From Nocardia stercoris (GTDB lineage Bacteria; Actinomycetota; Actinomycetes; Mycobacteriales; Mycobacteriaceae), in assembly GCF_003696265.1 (NCBI RefSeq), contig NZ_RFFH01000001.1, positions 806,001 to 870,000 of the forward strand: 64,000 nucleotides of DNA. Direction: 5' to 3'. Positions 43,532-55,764 of this stretch are shown piece after piece. A program made the translations under genes and the position numbers. Numbering within the stretch: position 1 is the first letter of the stretch; each line of letters begins with the position of its first letter. Below the pieces are notes generated by a model. The model was not told where the DNA came from, did not search any database, and saw nothing but the letters and a program-made list of their open reading frames with translations.

Positions 43532-44617
43532 TCAGCTGCCGTCGTAGCCGTTCAGTGTGGTCTTCAGATCGTCGAGGATCGCGCGCGCCGCGGTCAGACC
43601 CTCGCCGTGCCAGATCGCGTCGTCGACCGCGAACTCGCGACGATCCGACACCGCGCTGAGCTTCTTCCAGTCCGCCGACCGCATCACCGACTGACCATTC
43701 GACAACCCGTCCGGCCCGTCGAACATGACATAGACGATGTCGCCCTCGACCTTCGCCCGATCCGCCGCCGAACCCAGCGACCCGACCGGAAACGACTTGC
43801 CGCGCTGCGCACCCGGGCGCTGCACCCCGGCATCCGCGAGCACCCGTCCCGCGAAACTGTCGTCACCCTGCACCTGCATGCCCTGCGCCTCGAACCGCAC
43901 CACCGACGCCTGCGAGAAATTCGCGGCGACCGCGGCACCCGCGTCGTGCGCGGCCGTCCGGTAGTCGTCGAGCAGTTTCGCCGCGGCATTCGGGCGGCCC
44001 AGCGCATCCGCGTAACCGGTGAACCGGCTCTGCCAATCCGCGCCGCCGACCAGCACCGTCGGCGCGATCGAACGCAAGGCGTCGGCGCCCGCGGCGCCCG
44101 CGGTGCCCAGGATCAGATCGGGATGCAGCGCCGCGATCCGGGCCGGATCCGGACTGCCGACCCCGCCCACACTCGGAATGATCGCGATACCGGTACCGAG
44201 ATAATCGGGCTGCGCGGCCGGACCGCTCACCGTCGCCGCACCCACCACCTGCTTCCACAGACCCAGTGCGCAGACCGCGTCCAACGCCGCGGTGTCCAGG
44301 ACGACGATCTGCTGCGGGTCCGCCGGAACCGTCGCGCCCGCGACCTGCCAGGTACCGGACCGTTCCGCGGCGATCGGAGTCGCACAAGCGGTTCGGGTGT
44401 CCCGGCCGACACCGGCCATATCCGCACCCGCCACCGCCGTCGTCGTCCGCACAATGGACGCCGCGTCCTCGTCGGTCTGCGCGCAACCACTCGCCACGCC
44501 CGCGGTCACCGCCAGCACCGACACCGCCGCCAGCACCCGCCGCAGCGGCGTACGTCCGTCGACAGACCTCTTGGCGCGAGCGCTCTTTCGGGGGCAGGAG
44601 TCCGCGGTCACCGGCAT
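43532..44617 (-). CDS. fecB: FecB-like iron-siderophore substrate-binding lipoprotein
   Basis: 361 residues from ATG 44617. Signal: basic start, hydrophobic LAAVSVLAVTAGVA and lipobox VASGC (about 31-35). A periplasmic-binding-protein class III fold follows: QQIVVLDTAALDAVCALGLWKQVVGA, PARIAALHPDLILGT, and the C-terminal AWHGEGL-like/TAARAILDDL helix. It is divergent from ctaD, as Rv3044 (fecB) is in M. tuberculosis. No permease is adjacent. A -10 TACCCT lies 7 nt before the ATG. Confidence 0.85.
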   Translation of the reverse strand: MPVTADSCPRKSARAKRSVDGRTPLRRVLAAVSVLAVTAGVASGCAQTDEDAASIVRTTTAVAGADMAGVGRDTRTACATPIAAERSGTWQVAGATVPADPQQIVVLDTAALDAVCALGLWKQVVGAATVSGPAAQPDYLGTGIAIIPSVGGVGSPDPARIAALHPDLILGTAGAAGADALRSIAPTVLVGGADWQSRFTGYADALGRPNAAAKLLDDYRTAAHDAGAAVAANFSQASVVRFEAQGMQVQGDDSFAGRVLADAGVQRPGAQRGKSFPVGSLGSAADRAKVEGDIVYVMFDGPDGLSNGQSVMRSADWKKLSAVSDRREFAVDDAIWHGEGLTAARAILDDLKTTLNGYDGS

Positions 44618-44818
44618 GCCGGGCAGGGTACACGCGGCGCCGGTCGGCCCAGCTCGCGGTGCCGCGGCCGACGTCAATACGACACAACGTAGGACCGGAC
44701 GCGATGGTTGCCACAGCACGGTTTACGATTCGTCCTAGCGCAAGCCACCCGTCGCTCGTCGTGCGCCGGTAAGCAGTGCGTACGACAACGACCAGAAGGC
44801 ACACCTTCAGGAGGAACA

Positions 44819-46558
44819 GTGACTGCTGTAGAGCCCCAGCCAGTCCCCAAGCTGGAAGCGACACGGCCCTACCCGGCACGTACGGGCCCCAAGGGGTCGT
44901 TCATCTACAAGGCCGTCACCACCACCGACCCGAAGGTCCTGGGTGTGATGTACCTGGTGACCGCGATGACCTTCTTCCTCATCGGTGGTCTGATGGCCCT
45001 GCTGATGCGTGCCGAGCTGGCGCGCCCGGGCCTGCAGTTCCTGTCGCCGGAACAGTTCAACCAGCTGTTCACCATGCACGGCACGATCATGCTGCTCTTC
45101 TACGCGACCGCGATCGTGTTCGGCTTCGCCAACATCGTGCTGCCGCTGCAGATCGGCGCCCCCGACGTCGCCTTCCCGCGACTGAACGCGTTCAGCTACT
45201 GGCTGTACCTGTTCGGCGCCTCGATGGCGACCGCCGGCTTCATCACCCCCGGTGGTGCGGCCGACTTCGGCTGGACCGCCTACACCCCGCTGTCGGACAT
45301 CGTGCACTCGCCCGGTGTCGGTGGTGACCTGTGGATCCTGGGTCTGGCCGTCTCCGGTCTGGGCACCATCCTCGGTGGTGTCAACATGCTGACCACTGTC
45401 GTCTGCCTGCGTGCCCCGGGTATGACCCTGTTCCGCATGCCGATCTTCACCTGGAACATCGCGGTGACCTCGGTCCTGGTCCTGCTGGCCTTCCCGCTGC
45501 TGACCGCCGCGCTGATGGCGTTGGCCTACGACCGCCACCTGGGCGGCCACATCTACGACCCGGCCACCGGTGGCACGCTGCTCTACCAGCACCTGTTCTG
45601 GTACTTCGGCCACCCCGAGGTGTACATCATCGCGCTGCCGTTCTTCGGCATCGTGTCGGAGATCTTCCCGGTCTTCAGCCGCAAGCCGATCTTCGGTTAC
45701 ACCACCCTGGTCTACGCGACCCTGGGTATCGCCGCCCTGTCCATCGCGGTGTGGGCGCACCACATGTACGCGACCGGCGCCGTGCTGCTGCCGTACTTCT
45801 CGTTCATGACCTTCCTGATCGCGGTTCCGACCGGTGTGAAGTTCTTCAACTGGATCGGCACCATGTGGAAGGGGCAGCTGACCTTCGAGACACCGATGCT
45901 GTGGTCGGTCGGCTTCCTGGTCACGTTCCTCTTCGGTGGTCTGTCGGGTGTCATCCTGGCCTCGCCGCCGCTGGACTTCCACGTGTCCGACACCTACTTC
46001 GTCGTCGCGCACTTCCACTACGTGCTCTTCGGCACCATCGTGTTCGCGACCTTCGCGGGCATCTACTTCTGGTTCCCGAAGATGACCGGCCGGATGCTGG
46101 ACGAGCGCCTGGGCAAGTGGCACTTCTGGGCCACCCTGGTCGGCTTCCACACCACCTTCCTGGTGCAGCACTGGCTGGGTGCCGAGGGTATGCCGCGTCG
46201 GTACGCCGACTACCTGCCCTCCGACGGGTTCACCCTGCTGAACACCATCTCCACCATCGGCGCGTTCATCCTGGGCGCCTCGACCCTGCCGTTCATCTGG
46301 AACGTCTTCAAGAGCTCGCGCTACGGCGAGGTCGTGACCGTGGACGACCCGTGGGGCTACGGCAACTCGCTGGAGTGGGCGACCTCCTGCCCGCCGCCGC
46401 GGCACAACTTCTACGAGCTGCCGCGCATCCGCTCCGAGCGTCCCGCGTTCGAGCTGCACTACCCCCACATGGTGGAGCGCATCCGCGCGGAGGCCCACGT
46501 GGGCTGGGGTGGCAAGGCTCACCAGGTCAAGGAAAAGGCCGGGGTTTCGGCCCACTAG
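44819..46558 (+). CDS. ctaD: CtaD, cytochrome c oxidase subunit I
   Basis: 579 residues from GTG 44819, preceded by AGGAGGAAC. Twelve transmembrane helices with the haem-copper ligands: [11 protein letters not shown] (haem a His), [14 protein letters not shown] (CuB His cross-linked to Tyr), WAHHMYATG (two CuB His) and VVAHFHYVL (haem a3 and a His). Catalytic subunit of the aa3 oxidase in the bcc-aa3 supercomplex. The last 28 codons are the first copy of a 164-bp tandem repeat that extends past the gene. Convergent neighbours are none; serB follows. Confidence 0.96.
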   Translation: MTAVEPQPVPKLEATRPYPARTGPKGSFIYKAVTTTDPKVLGVMYLVTAMTFFLIGGLMALLMRAELARPGLQFLSPEQFNQLFTMHGTIMLLFYATAIVFGFANIVLPLQIGAPDVAFPRLNAFSYWLYLFGASMATAGFITPGGAADFGWTAYTPLSDIVHSPGVGGDLWILGLAVSGLGTILGGVNMLTTVVCLRAPGMTLFRMPIFTWNIAVTSVLVLLAFPLLTAALMALAYDRHLGGHIYDPATGGTLLYQHLFWYFGHPEVYIIALPFFGIVSEIFPVFSRKPIFGYTTLVYATLGIAALSIAVWAHHMYATGAVLLPYFSFMTFLIAVPTGVKFFNWIGTMWKGQLTFETPMLWSVGFLVTFLFGGLSGVILASPPLDFHVSDTYFVVAHFHYVLFGTIVFATFAGIYFWFPKMTGRMLDERLGKWHFWATLVGFHTTFLVQHWLGAEGMPRRYADYLPSDGFTLLNTISTIGAFILGASTLPFIWNVFKSSRYGEVVTVDDPWGYGNSLEWATSCPPPRHNFYELPRIRSERPAFELHYPHMVERIRAEAHVGWGGKAHQVKEKAGVSAH

Positions 46559-46574
46559 GGTCTCTACCCCCGTG

Positions 46575-46602
46575 CGGCGGTCGTCTTTCGAGACGGCCGC
46601 CG
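46575..46602 (+). terminator. ctaD terminator, copy 1
   Basis: CGGCGGTCGTCT and AGACGGCCGCCG pair over 12 bp with one G-U, closing a TTCG loop; 16 bp after the ctaD stop. Confidence 0.75.
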
Positions 46603-46722
46603 TTCGGCATTTCGGGCACTACCCCGCTGTATGGCTTGGAGCGCATCCGCGCGGAGGCCCACGTGGGCTGGGGTGGCAAGGCTCACCAGGTCAAGGAGAA
46701 GGCCGGGGTTTCGGCCCACTAG

Positions 46723-49088
<2,366 letters not shown>

Positions 49089-49182
49089 CGCACCGACAAC
49101 TGGTGCTCGAATTCCGGACCCGCGTGCGGCAAGATCGGGGCCCTGCAACTGCCGCGCGGAGAGGTGCCGAGGTGCTTCTGAG

Positions 49183-49344
49183 ATGACGACGCTGTTGGTG
49201 ATACTCGCTGTTTGGGTGCTCATTTCGGTTCCGGTGGCACTGCTGTTGGGACGCCTGTTCCGGTCCCGACCCGACCACCGTGACGATGTCGGCCGTCGAG
49301 CCGGAGACCGGTTCACACCGATGATGCGGCGTGGCGGCCGATAA
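49183..49344 (+). CDS. Small single-pass membrane protein
   Basis: 53 residues from ATG 49183: one transmembrane helix (LLVILAVWVLISVPVALLLG) followed by a basic, Arg-rich cytoplasmic tail (FRSRPDHRDDVGRRAGDRF...MMRRGGR). Too short for many gene finders. Lies between the PTH2 gene and the ABC ATPase. No known family; a real membrane peptide judging by the clean helix and positive-inside tail. Confidence 0.55.
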   Translation: MTTLLVILAVWVLISVPVALLLGRLFRSRPDHRDDVGRRAGDRFTPMMRRGGR

Positions 49345-49369
49345 CACGCCCCACAGGTAGATTGAGCCC

Positions 49370-50194
49370 GTGCCACAACCGGATCCCGATCTCCTCATCG
49401 ATTTCACCGACGTCACCGTTCGCCGCTCCGGCCATACTCTCGTGGGCCCGGTCACCTGGCAGGTGGAACTCGACGAGCGGTGGGTCGTCCTGGGCCCCAA
49501 CGGTGCCGGCAAGACCACGCTGCTGCGGATGGCCGCCGCCGAGATGCACCCGACCTCCGGCATCGCCAATCTGCTCGGTGAGACGTTGGGGCGCGTCGAC
49601 ATCAACGAGCTACGGCCGCGGATCGGCCTGTCCTCGGCCGCGATCGCGAGCCGGGTCCCGGTGGACGAGAAGGTGTCCGACCTCGTGGTGTCCGCCGGAT
49701 ACGCGGTGATGGGCCGCTGGCGGGAACGCTACGACGCCATGGACACCGATCGGGCGGTCGACATCCTGGAGAGCCTGGGCGCCGAACATCTGGCCGACCG
49801 CACCTACGGCACCCTGTCCGAGGGCGAACGCAAGCGGGTGCTCATCGCCCGCGCCCTGATGACCGATCCCGAACTGCTGCTGCTCGACGAGCCCGCGGCC
49901 GGCCTGGATCTGGGCGGGCGCGAGGAACTGGTCGAGCGGCTCGGCGATCTCGCGGCCGACCCCGACGCACCCGCCACCGTGCTGGTCACCCATCACGTCG
50001 AGGAGATTCCACCGGGCTTCACCCACGCCCTGCTGCTCGACGAGGGCTCGATCGTCGCGCAGGGCCTGCTGCATCAGGTACTCACCTCCGAGAACCTCAG
50101 CAAGGCGTTCCGGCAGGCGATCACGCTCGATCGGATCGACGGGCGCTACTTCGCCCGCCGCTCGCGCCGGCTGGGTCGCCACCGCTCCCGCTGA
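49370..50194 (+). CDS. ABC transporter ATP-binding protein (Rv3041c-like)
   Basis: 274 residues from GTG 49370, with TAGATT exactly 6 nt upstream (leaderless). Walker A GPNGAGKTTLL, signature LSEGERKRVLIARALM, Walker B LLLLDEPAAGLDL, H-loop VTHHVEEIP. No permease gene is nearby, as for the mycobacterial counterpart. Closest general types are iron or molybdate-type cytosolic ATPases (YlmA-like); partner unknown. Confidence 0.9.
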   Translation: MPQPDPDLLIDFTDVTVRRSGHTLVGPVTWQVELDERWVVLGPNGAGKTTLLRMAAAEMHPTSGIANLLGETLGRVDINELRPRIGLSSAAIASRVPVDEKVSDLVVSAGYAVMGRWRERYDAMDTDRAVDILESLGAEHLADRTYGTLSEGERKRVLIARALMTDPELLLLDEPAAGLDLGGREELVERLGDLAADPDAPATVLVTHHVEEIPPGFTHALLLDEGSIVAQGLLHQVLTSENLSKAFRQAITLDRIDGRYFARRSRRLGRHRSR

Positions 50195-50304
50195 CCGGCC
50201 GGAATCCGGTCGCGCGGCGCGCGGATATCCCGCAGAGCGGGAACCGCACATCCGATCTGCCGGTCCCCGGCGGCGTCGCGCGGCGGTCCGGTTACCGTGC
50301 AGGA

Positions 50305-51126
50305 GTGAGTGAGAGCAAAACAGAGGTCGCGCCGGTCCGGGACGCCTCGACGGTGATGCTGGTGCGCGACAGCGCGGCCGGGCCCGAGGTGTTCCTGCAG
50401 CGGCGGGTGCGGGCGATGGCCTTCGCCGCCGGGATGACCGTGTTCCCCGGCGGCGGCGTGGATCCGTCGGACGCGACGGCGGATATCGCCTGGGCGGGCC
50501 CCGAGCCGCGATGGTGGGGTGAGCAATTCGGGATCGAGGCCGGCCGGGCGCAGGCGTTGGTGTGCGCGGCCGTGCGCGAAACCTTCGAGGAATGCGGTGT
50601 GCTGCTGGCCGGTCCTACACCGGACAGCGTCGTCTGCGACACCTCCGGGTACGCCGAGGCCCGCCGGCGCATCGAGAAGCGTGAGCTGTCGTTCCCGCAG
50701 TTCCTCGCCGACGCGAATCTGGTCTTGCGCGCAGACCTGTTGCGCCCGTGGGACAACTGGGTCACGCCGACGGTCGAGCAGCGTCGCTACGACACCCGCT
50801 TCTTCGTCGCGCTCCTGCCCACCGGCCAGGAAGCCGACGGTGCCACCAGCGAGGCCGCCGCCGCCCGCTGGTCCACCCCCGCCGACGCGCTGGACCGGTG
50901 GAAGGCCGAGGAAGACATCCTGATGCCCCCCACCTGGACCCAGCTGACCTCGCTGGGCCGGTTCGACTCCACCGCGGCCATGCTCGCGGCAACCCCGGCC
51001 ATCACCCCGATCCAGCCGACGCCCGTCTTCGCCGACGGCCGCATCATCCGGCTCGAGTTCCCGAACTGGGAGCAGTACATGGCCGATCTACCGGGCGGCA
51101 TCCTCGGCGGCCGTAAGCCGAACTGA
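50305..51126 (+). CDS. NUDIX-fold hydrolase-like protein (Rv3040c-like)
   Basis: 273 residues from GTG 50305, TACCGT exactly 6 nt upstream. N-terminal NUDIX sheet with FPGGGVDPSD; after an insertion comes AAVRETFEECGVLLAG, the RExxEExG part of the NUDIX box, so the box is interrupted by about 40 residues, as in the NUDT19/RNU7-like subgroup that hydrolyses CoA derivatives. The C-terminal half is unrecognised. Located before echA17 as in mycobacteria, consistent with a CoA-related role. Confidence 0.82.
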   Translation: MSESKTEVAPVRDASTVMLVRDSAAGPEVFLQRRVRAMAFAAGMTVFPGGGVDPSDATADIAWAGPEPRWWGEQFGIEAGRAQALVCAAVRETFEECGVLLAGPTPDSVVCDTSGYAEARRRIEKRELSFPQFLADANLVLRADLLRPWDNWVTPTVEQRRYDTRFFVALLPTGQEADGATSEAAAARWSTPADALDRWKAEEDILMPPTWTQLTSLGRFDSTAAMLAATPAITPIQPTPVFADGRIIRLEFPNWEQYMADLPGGILGGRKPN

Positions 51127-51170
51127 TCCCCGGCCGGGCCCGGATGTGCGGACCAGTACGCTCGTCGCTC

Positions 51171-51935
51171 GTGGCCGAATTTGTGACCGTTGACCGCCCC
51201 GAGGCCGGGATCGCCGTCCTGCGTATCGAGCGGCCCCCGCTCAACCTGATCGGCGTCCAGGTGGCGCTGGAACTCGCGGCAGCCGCGGCCGAACTCGGGA
51301 ACGACCCGTCGGTCGCCGCGGTCGTGCTGTACGGCGACGCGCGCGTGTTCAGCGCCGGGGACGACGTCGCCGAGCTGGCCGGGTTGTCGGCTGAGCAGGC
51401 CGGGGCGATGGCGGCCGATCTGCAGGCCGCGCTCGGCTGCCTGGCCCGGCTGCCGCAGCCGGCGGTCGCCGCGATCAGCGGCTACGCGCTGGGCGCGGGC
51501 CTGGAACTGGCGTTGGGCGCCGATCGGCGGATCATCGGCGACAACGTGAAATTGGGCCTGCCGCAGATCCGGGCCGGGCTGATCCCGCTCGCCGGGATCC
51601 GCCGGTTGAGTCTGCTCATCGGGCCGTCCGCGGCCAAGGACCTGGTCTACAGCGGCCGGTTCGTCGACGCCGACGAGGCGAAGGCGCTGGGACTGGCCGA
51701 CGAGGTGGTCGCGCCCGACGACGTCTACGAGTCGGGACTGCGCTGGGCGCGCCGATTCGCCGGCGGCCCGGCGCTGGCGCTGGCCGCGGCCAAGCGGGTC
51801 TTCGAGGCGGGCACGCACGGTCACGATCGGGCACGCACCGAATGGGCCGAACTGTTCACAACGGACGATCGGGTGACCGGAACCACATCGCTGCAGGTGG
51901 ACGGTCCGGGCGTGGCGGTGTTCACCGGCAGCTGA
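51171..51935 (+). CDS. Enoyl-CoA hydratase/isomerase (EchA17-like)
   Basis: 254 residues from GTG 51171, the length of mycobacterial EchA17. Crotonase fold: FSAGDDVAELAGL (oxyanion-hole region) and AISGYALGAGLELALGADRRIIGDNVKLGLPQIRAGLIPLAGIRRLSLLIG. Catalytic glutamates of true hydratases are not both obvious (the GLPQI segment has Gln where LPEI is usual), so another crotonase reaction is possible. Follows the NUDIX gene by 45 bp. Confidence 0.85.
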   Translation: MAEFVTVDRPEAGIAVLRIERPPLNLIGVQVALELAAAAAELGNDPSVAAVVLYGDARVFSAGDDVAELAGLSAEQAGAMAADLQAALGCLARLPQPAVAAISGYALGAGLELALGADRRIIGDNVKLGLPQIRAGLIPLAGIRRLSLLIGPSAAKDLVYSGRFVDADEAKALGLADEVVAPDDVYESGLRWARRFAGGPALALAAAKRVFEAGTHGHDRARTEWAELFTTDDRVTGTTSLQVDGPGVAVFTGS

Positions 51936-51982
51936 AGGGCAGCCTTACCGCCGACCTGGACGCTCGACTACGCTACGTCTCC

Positions 51983-52960
51983 ATGACCGCACGCCCTGCC
52001 GACCCGGCGCCGAACCCGCACGCGACCGAAGCCGAGGTCCAGGCCGCCCTCACCGACAACAAGCTCGCCCAGGTGCTCTACCACGACTGGGAAGCCGAGA
52101 CCTACGACGACAAGTGGTCGATCTCATACGACGAGCGCTGCATCGAGTACGCCCGCGGCCGCTTCGACGCCGTCGCCGGCCCGCAGCCGCTGCCCTACGG
52201 CCGGGCACTCGAGCTCGGCTGTGGTACCGGCTTCTTCCTGCTGAACCTGATGCAGGGCGGGATCGCCGAACGCGGCTCGGTCACCGACCTGTCGCCGGGC
52301 ATGGTCAAGGTCGCGCTGCGCAACGCCGAGCACCTCGGCCTGGATGTCGACGGCCGGGTCGCCGACGCCGAGACCATCCCGTACGAGGACGACACCTTCG
52401 ACCTCGTCGTCGGACACGCTGTGCTGCACCACATTCCGGATGTCGAGCTGGCGCTCAAGGAGTGCCTGCGGGTGCTCAAGCCGGGCGGCCGGTTCGTGTT
52501 CGCGGGGGAGCCGACCACGATCGGCAACTTCTACGCGCGCAAGCTCGGTCAGATCACCTGGAAGGCCACCACCGAGATCACCAAGCTGCCGTTCCTGCGC
52601 GGCTGGCGCCGGCCGCAGGAGGAGCTCGACGAGTCCTCGCGTGCCGCGGCGCTGGAAGCCGTGGTCGACCTGCACACCTTCGACCCGGCCGAGCTGGAGG
52701 CTATCGCCCGGTCCGCCGGTGCGGTCGAGGTGCATGCGGCGACCGAGGAGTTCGCGGCCGCGCTGTGGGGCTGGCCGGTGCGCACCTTCGAGGCCGCCGT
52801 TCCCGCCGAGAAGCTGTCGGTGGGCTACCGGATGGCCCAGTACCGCGCCTGGCTGGGCCTGAGCTGGGTCGACGAGAACGTGCTCAAGCACGTCGTGCCG
52901 CGTCAGTTCTTCTACAACGCGATGATCACCGGCGTGAAGCCGGGCGCAAACCGCAAGTAG
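51983..52960 (+). CDS. Class I SAM-dependent methyltransferase (Rv3038c-like)
   Basis: 325 residues from ATG 51983. SAM motif I ALELGCGTGFFLLNLMQGG (about 73-91), motif II-like SVTDLSPGMVKVALRNA, acidic loop VADAETIPYEDDTFDLVVGHAVLHHI. Post-motif CLRVLKPGGRFVFAGEP. A C-terminal helical extension of about 100 residues is specific to this group. Part of the conserved block; substrate unknown. Confidence 0.87.
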   Translation: MTARPADPAPNPHATEAEVQAALTDNKLAQVLYHDWEAETYDDKWSISYDERCIEYARGRFDAVAGPQPLPYGRALELGCGTGFFLLNLMQGGIAERGSVTDLSPGMVKVALRNAEHLGLDVDGRVADAETIPYEDDTFDLVVGHAVLHHIPDVELALKECLRVLKPGGRFVFAGEPTTIGNFYARKLGQITWKATTEITKLPFLRGWRRPQEELDESSRAAALEAVVDLHTFDPAELEAIARSAGAVEVHAATEEFAAALWGWPVRTFEAAVPAEKLSVGYRMAQYRAWLGLSWVDENVLKHVVPRQFFYNAMITGVKPGANRK

Positions 52961-52985
52961 TGCCTACCCCGCCGGGTCGCCCGTA

Positions 52986-54191
52986 ATGGGTTACCAGTTC
53001 ACCCGGGCCGAGGTCGGCTACCTCGCCGGTGCCGCCGGACAGGCGGCGCTGGCGGAGGTCGGTGCGCTGCCCCTGAGCGCGTCGAGTCTCGTGCGCGACC
53101 TCGAGGTGGCCCGCCGCACGCACGGCGACCGGACGGGCATGCTGGTCGAGACCGTGCGGCTGCGCCGGCGGGCTACGGCCAAGCTGGATCCGGCGATCCC
53201 GTGGCTGCTCACCGACGACGCGCTGCAGCAGGCCACTCCGGCGCCGGTCGCCCGGCATCGGGCGCAGCGGCTGGCCGGGCGGTCCGTGCACGACGTAACC
53301 TGTTCCGTCGGAGCCGAACTCGTCGCGCTGGCCCGGGAGTGCCCGGTGGTGATCGGCAGCGATATCGACGCCGTGCGGCTGGACATGGCTGCGGCGAATC
53401 TGGCGGCCGAGCAAGCCGTGCGGCTGGTGCGCGCCGACGCGCTGGTTCCGGTGACGGCCGATCCGGTCGTGATCGCCGACCCGGCGCGGCGTGCGGGCGG
53501 CCGGCGGACCCACGATCCGGCGGCGCTACAACCTCCGCTGCCGGATCTGCTGGCCGCGTATCACGGCCGCGACCTGGTCGTGAAGTGCGCGCCGGGGCTG
53601 GATTTCGACACCGCCGGCCCGGACGGTAGCCCGTGGGCGGGTGAGGTCGAGGTGGTGTCGCTGGACGGTTCGGTCCGGGAGGCCTGTCTCTGGTCGCCGG
53701 GGCTGGCGGCCCCGCGTGTGCGCCGACGCGCGACTGTCCTTGCCGCGGACGGTACTTCGTGGACCCTGACCGACGCCGACCCGGACGGGATCGAGGAGCG
53801 CGCACCCGGCCGCTGGATCGTCGATCCCGACGGCGCGGTGGTGCGGGCCGGTCTGGTCCGGCACTACGCCGCGAAACACGGCCTGTGGCAACTGGATCCG
53901 CGGATCGCCTACCTGACCGGCGACACCGTTCCGCCCGGCGTGCGCGGATTCGAGATCCTGGAACGTATGGATTTCCGGGAGAAGCCGCTTCGGGCGGCCC
54001 TGCACCGCCGCGACTGCGGCCCACTGGAGATCCTCGCCCGTGGCGTCCCGGTCGATCCGGATGTGTTGCGGGCCAAGCTGAAACCGCGCGGCAGTGTGCC
54101 GCACACAGTGGTAGTCACCCGGATCGGGACGACCGCCACCGCGTTCGTGTGCGCGACCCCGCCGGTCCAGGTTCGCGGCGTGCCCGCCTGA
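52986..54191 (+). CDS. THUMP-like class I SAM-dependent methyltransferase (Rv3037c-like)
   Basis: 401 residues from ATG 52986. A helical N-terminal domain is followed by a degenerate SAM site: SVHDVTCSVGAELVALAREC, IGSDIDAVRLDMAAANL, and VIADPARRAGGRRTHDPA in place of an NPPY motif. The C-terminal third has strands GEVEVVSLDGSVREACLW and a terminal THUMP-like alpha/beta piece (ERMDFREKPLRAALHRRDCGPLEIL). Probably modifies RNA. Follows the methyltransferase by 25 bp. Confidence 0.82.
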   Translation: MGYQFTRAEVGYLAGAAGQAALAEVGALPLSASSLVRDLEVARRTHGDRTGMLVETVRLRRRATAKLDPAIPWLLTDDALQQATPAPVARHRAQRLAGRSVHDVTCSVGAELVALARECPVVIGSDIDAVRLDMAAANLAAEQAVRLVRADALVPVTADPVVIADPARRAGGRRTHDPAALQPPLPDLLAAYHGRDLVVKCAPGLDFDTAGPDGSPWAGEVEVVSLDGSVREACLWSPGLAAPRVRRRATVLAADGTSWTLTDADPDGIEERAPGRWIVDPDGAVVRAGLVRHYAAKHGLWQLDPRIAYLTGDTVPPGVRGFEILERMDFREKPLRAALHRRDCGPLEILARGVPVDPDVLRAKLKPRGSVPHTVVVTRIGTTATAFVCATPPVQVRGVPA

Positions 54192-54215
54192 GTTCGGCTG
54201 GAGCCGGTCGGGTAT

Positions 54216-55586
54216 CTACGCCGGCTTGAACGCGAACAGTTCGCCGAGCCGGGTGGTGATCACGACCTCACTGTTCGCGCCCACCGCGGTGCCGACCGAA
54301 TCACCGTGTGCTCCAGGCAAGTCCGCGGTCGCGAGGGTGGTGCCGTTGCCGGTGTCGAAGGTGACCAGCTGTAGTCCGTCCTCGCCGGCGGGCGCGACCG
54401 TGTATCCGGTGTCGCCGGCGGTCTGCACCGGGCGGCCGCGCAGCGGTACATCCGGGCGCTGCCAGGCGATCTCGGCGCTGTCGCCCTTGTCCCGGACGGC
54501 CGTCAGGTGGCCGTCGTTGCCGCCGGGGATCAGCAGGCCGTTCGCCGCGGAGATCGCGCCACGGGGTGCGAAGCCGAGCGGCTGCGTCCATTTGGTGTGC
54601 CCGGTGGCGGTGTCCACCGCGATCAGCCGATTCGAGTTGTCGCCGACGTAGACCGTCTTGCCGTCGGCGGACAGGGACGGGCCGGCCGCGCTGCCGTCGG
54701 TCAGCAGGTCCGCGCTCCACCGTGTGCTGATCCGGCCGTCGGCGTAGCGCAGCGCCACCAGGGACGCCCGCGGCGAACCCGGCTTCCACACCGTCAGATA
54801 GAAGTCGCCGCTCGCCTGGTCCAGCGCGGACACCGACGGCACGGGGCAGTGCGGGCCGCCGACACCGCAGTCGTCGAGACCGACGCCGTCGGGTGGCCGC
54901 GGCAGGTCGGCTTGCGCGAGGAAGTCCGGCTCGCCCAGGGCCTGGAAGGTCGGGACCGTACGGTCGCCGGTCTGGCGGTCGAGGACGTCGATCTGCCCGA
55001 GCTGGCTGACGGTGAGCACGCGGCTGTCGCCGGTGAACTGGACGGACACCGGCACGCCCGCGACCGGGGTGCGCCAGCGCGGCTGGCCCAGGGCGTTGAA
55101 GGAGAACACGCCACCGTTGTCGCCCACGTAGACATTGGTGAGGCCGTCGACGGCCGCGCCGGCGCCGATCACGTCCGGGCCCATTTCGTCGCAGAACCGC
55201 TTGCGGCCGGTGTGCATCTGGAACGAGAACAGGGTGCCGGTGGTACCGGGCTTGCCGACACAGCCGGTCTCGGTGCGGGTGGTGACGAACACCTGCCCGT
55301 CGGGCCCGGTGACCGGGGGGACGGCGACCGGGCCGCCGATCGGGCGGGACCAGCTCAGCACCAGGTTCCGCGAACCGGTGACCGAGCTGAAGGCGCTGTT
55401 GCGGGCGTCGTGGTAGGCCGACGGCCAGCCCTTCCCCGGCCCGACCCGGATGTCGTCGAGGTGGGTGCCGCCGCATCCGCTCAGGGTCAGTGCGGCGACG
55501 GCACCGATCGCGGCGGCGGCCCGGACCGTGGGCCGGCGCCGAATCCTCGCGCGTTCGCTGGGCTCGCGTCGGCGGCTGCTGCGCAC
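54216..55586 (-). CDS. PQQ-like beta-propeller lipoprotein (Rv3035-like)
   Basis: 456 residues from GTG 55586, preceded by GGGAGG. Arg-rich start, hydrophobic AAAIGAVAALTL and lipobox LSGC (about 35-38), so anchored outside the membrane. At least six WxxP/PQQ-type blades (GQVFVTTRTET, TNVYVGDNGGVFSFNALGQPRW, TGHTKWTQPLGF, GNGTTLATADLPG). Resembles BamB-type or quinoprotein propellers but without catalytic residues. Convergent with the THUMP-like gene, divergent from the acyltransferase. Confidence 0.85.
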   Translation of the reverse strand: MRSSRRREPSERARIRRRPTVRAAAAIGAVAALTLSGCGGTHLDDIRVGPGKGWPSAYHDARNSAFSSVTGSRNLVLSWSRPIGGPVAVPPVTGPDGQVFVTTRTETGCVGKPGTTGTLFSFQMHTGRKRFCDEMGPDVIGAGAAVDGLTNVYVGDNGGVFSFNALGQPRWRTPVAGVPVSVQFTGDSRVLTVSQLGQIDVLDRQTGDRTVPTFQALGEPDFLAQADLPRPPDGVGLDDCGVGGPHCPVPSVSALDQASGDFYLTVWKPGSPRASLVALRYADGRISTRWSADLLTDGSAAGPSLSADGKTVYVGDNSNRLIAVDTATGHTKWTQPLGFAPRGAISAANGLLIPGGNDGHLTAVRDKGDSAEIAWQRPDVPLRGRPVQTAGDTGYTVAPAGEDGLQLVTFDTGNGTTLATADLPGAHGDSVGTAVGANSEVVITTRLGELFAFKPA

Positions 55587-55764
55587 GTGACTGTGCCTCC
55601 CTTTGCGTGTACGGGCTGGGACGAGAGTAGTACCCCGGTCGTGACGGTGAGATGGGGCCTGTGGATTGCGGGTCCGCGATCGCGGTTATCGGTCGCGAAC
55701 GTACCCTGTTACCTGGATGACACCGATGGACGACCCGGTCGCCCGAACGTGAGGAGCAAGTTTC

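Noticed and set aside
44807-46555. 582-codon open frame antisense to ctaD
   Set aside because: A shadow of ctaD codon bias (Gln, His, Arg, Glu-rich); no hydrophobic core or known motif.
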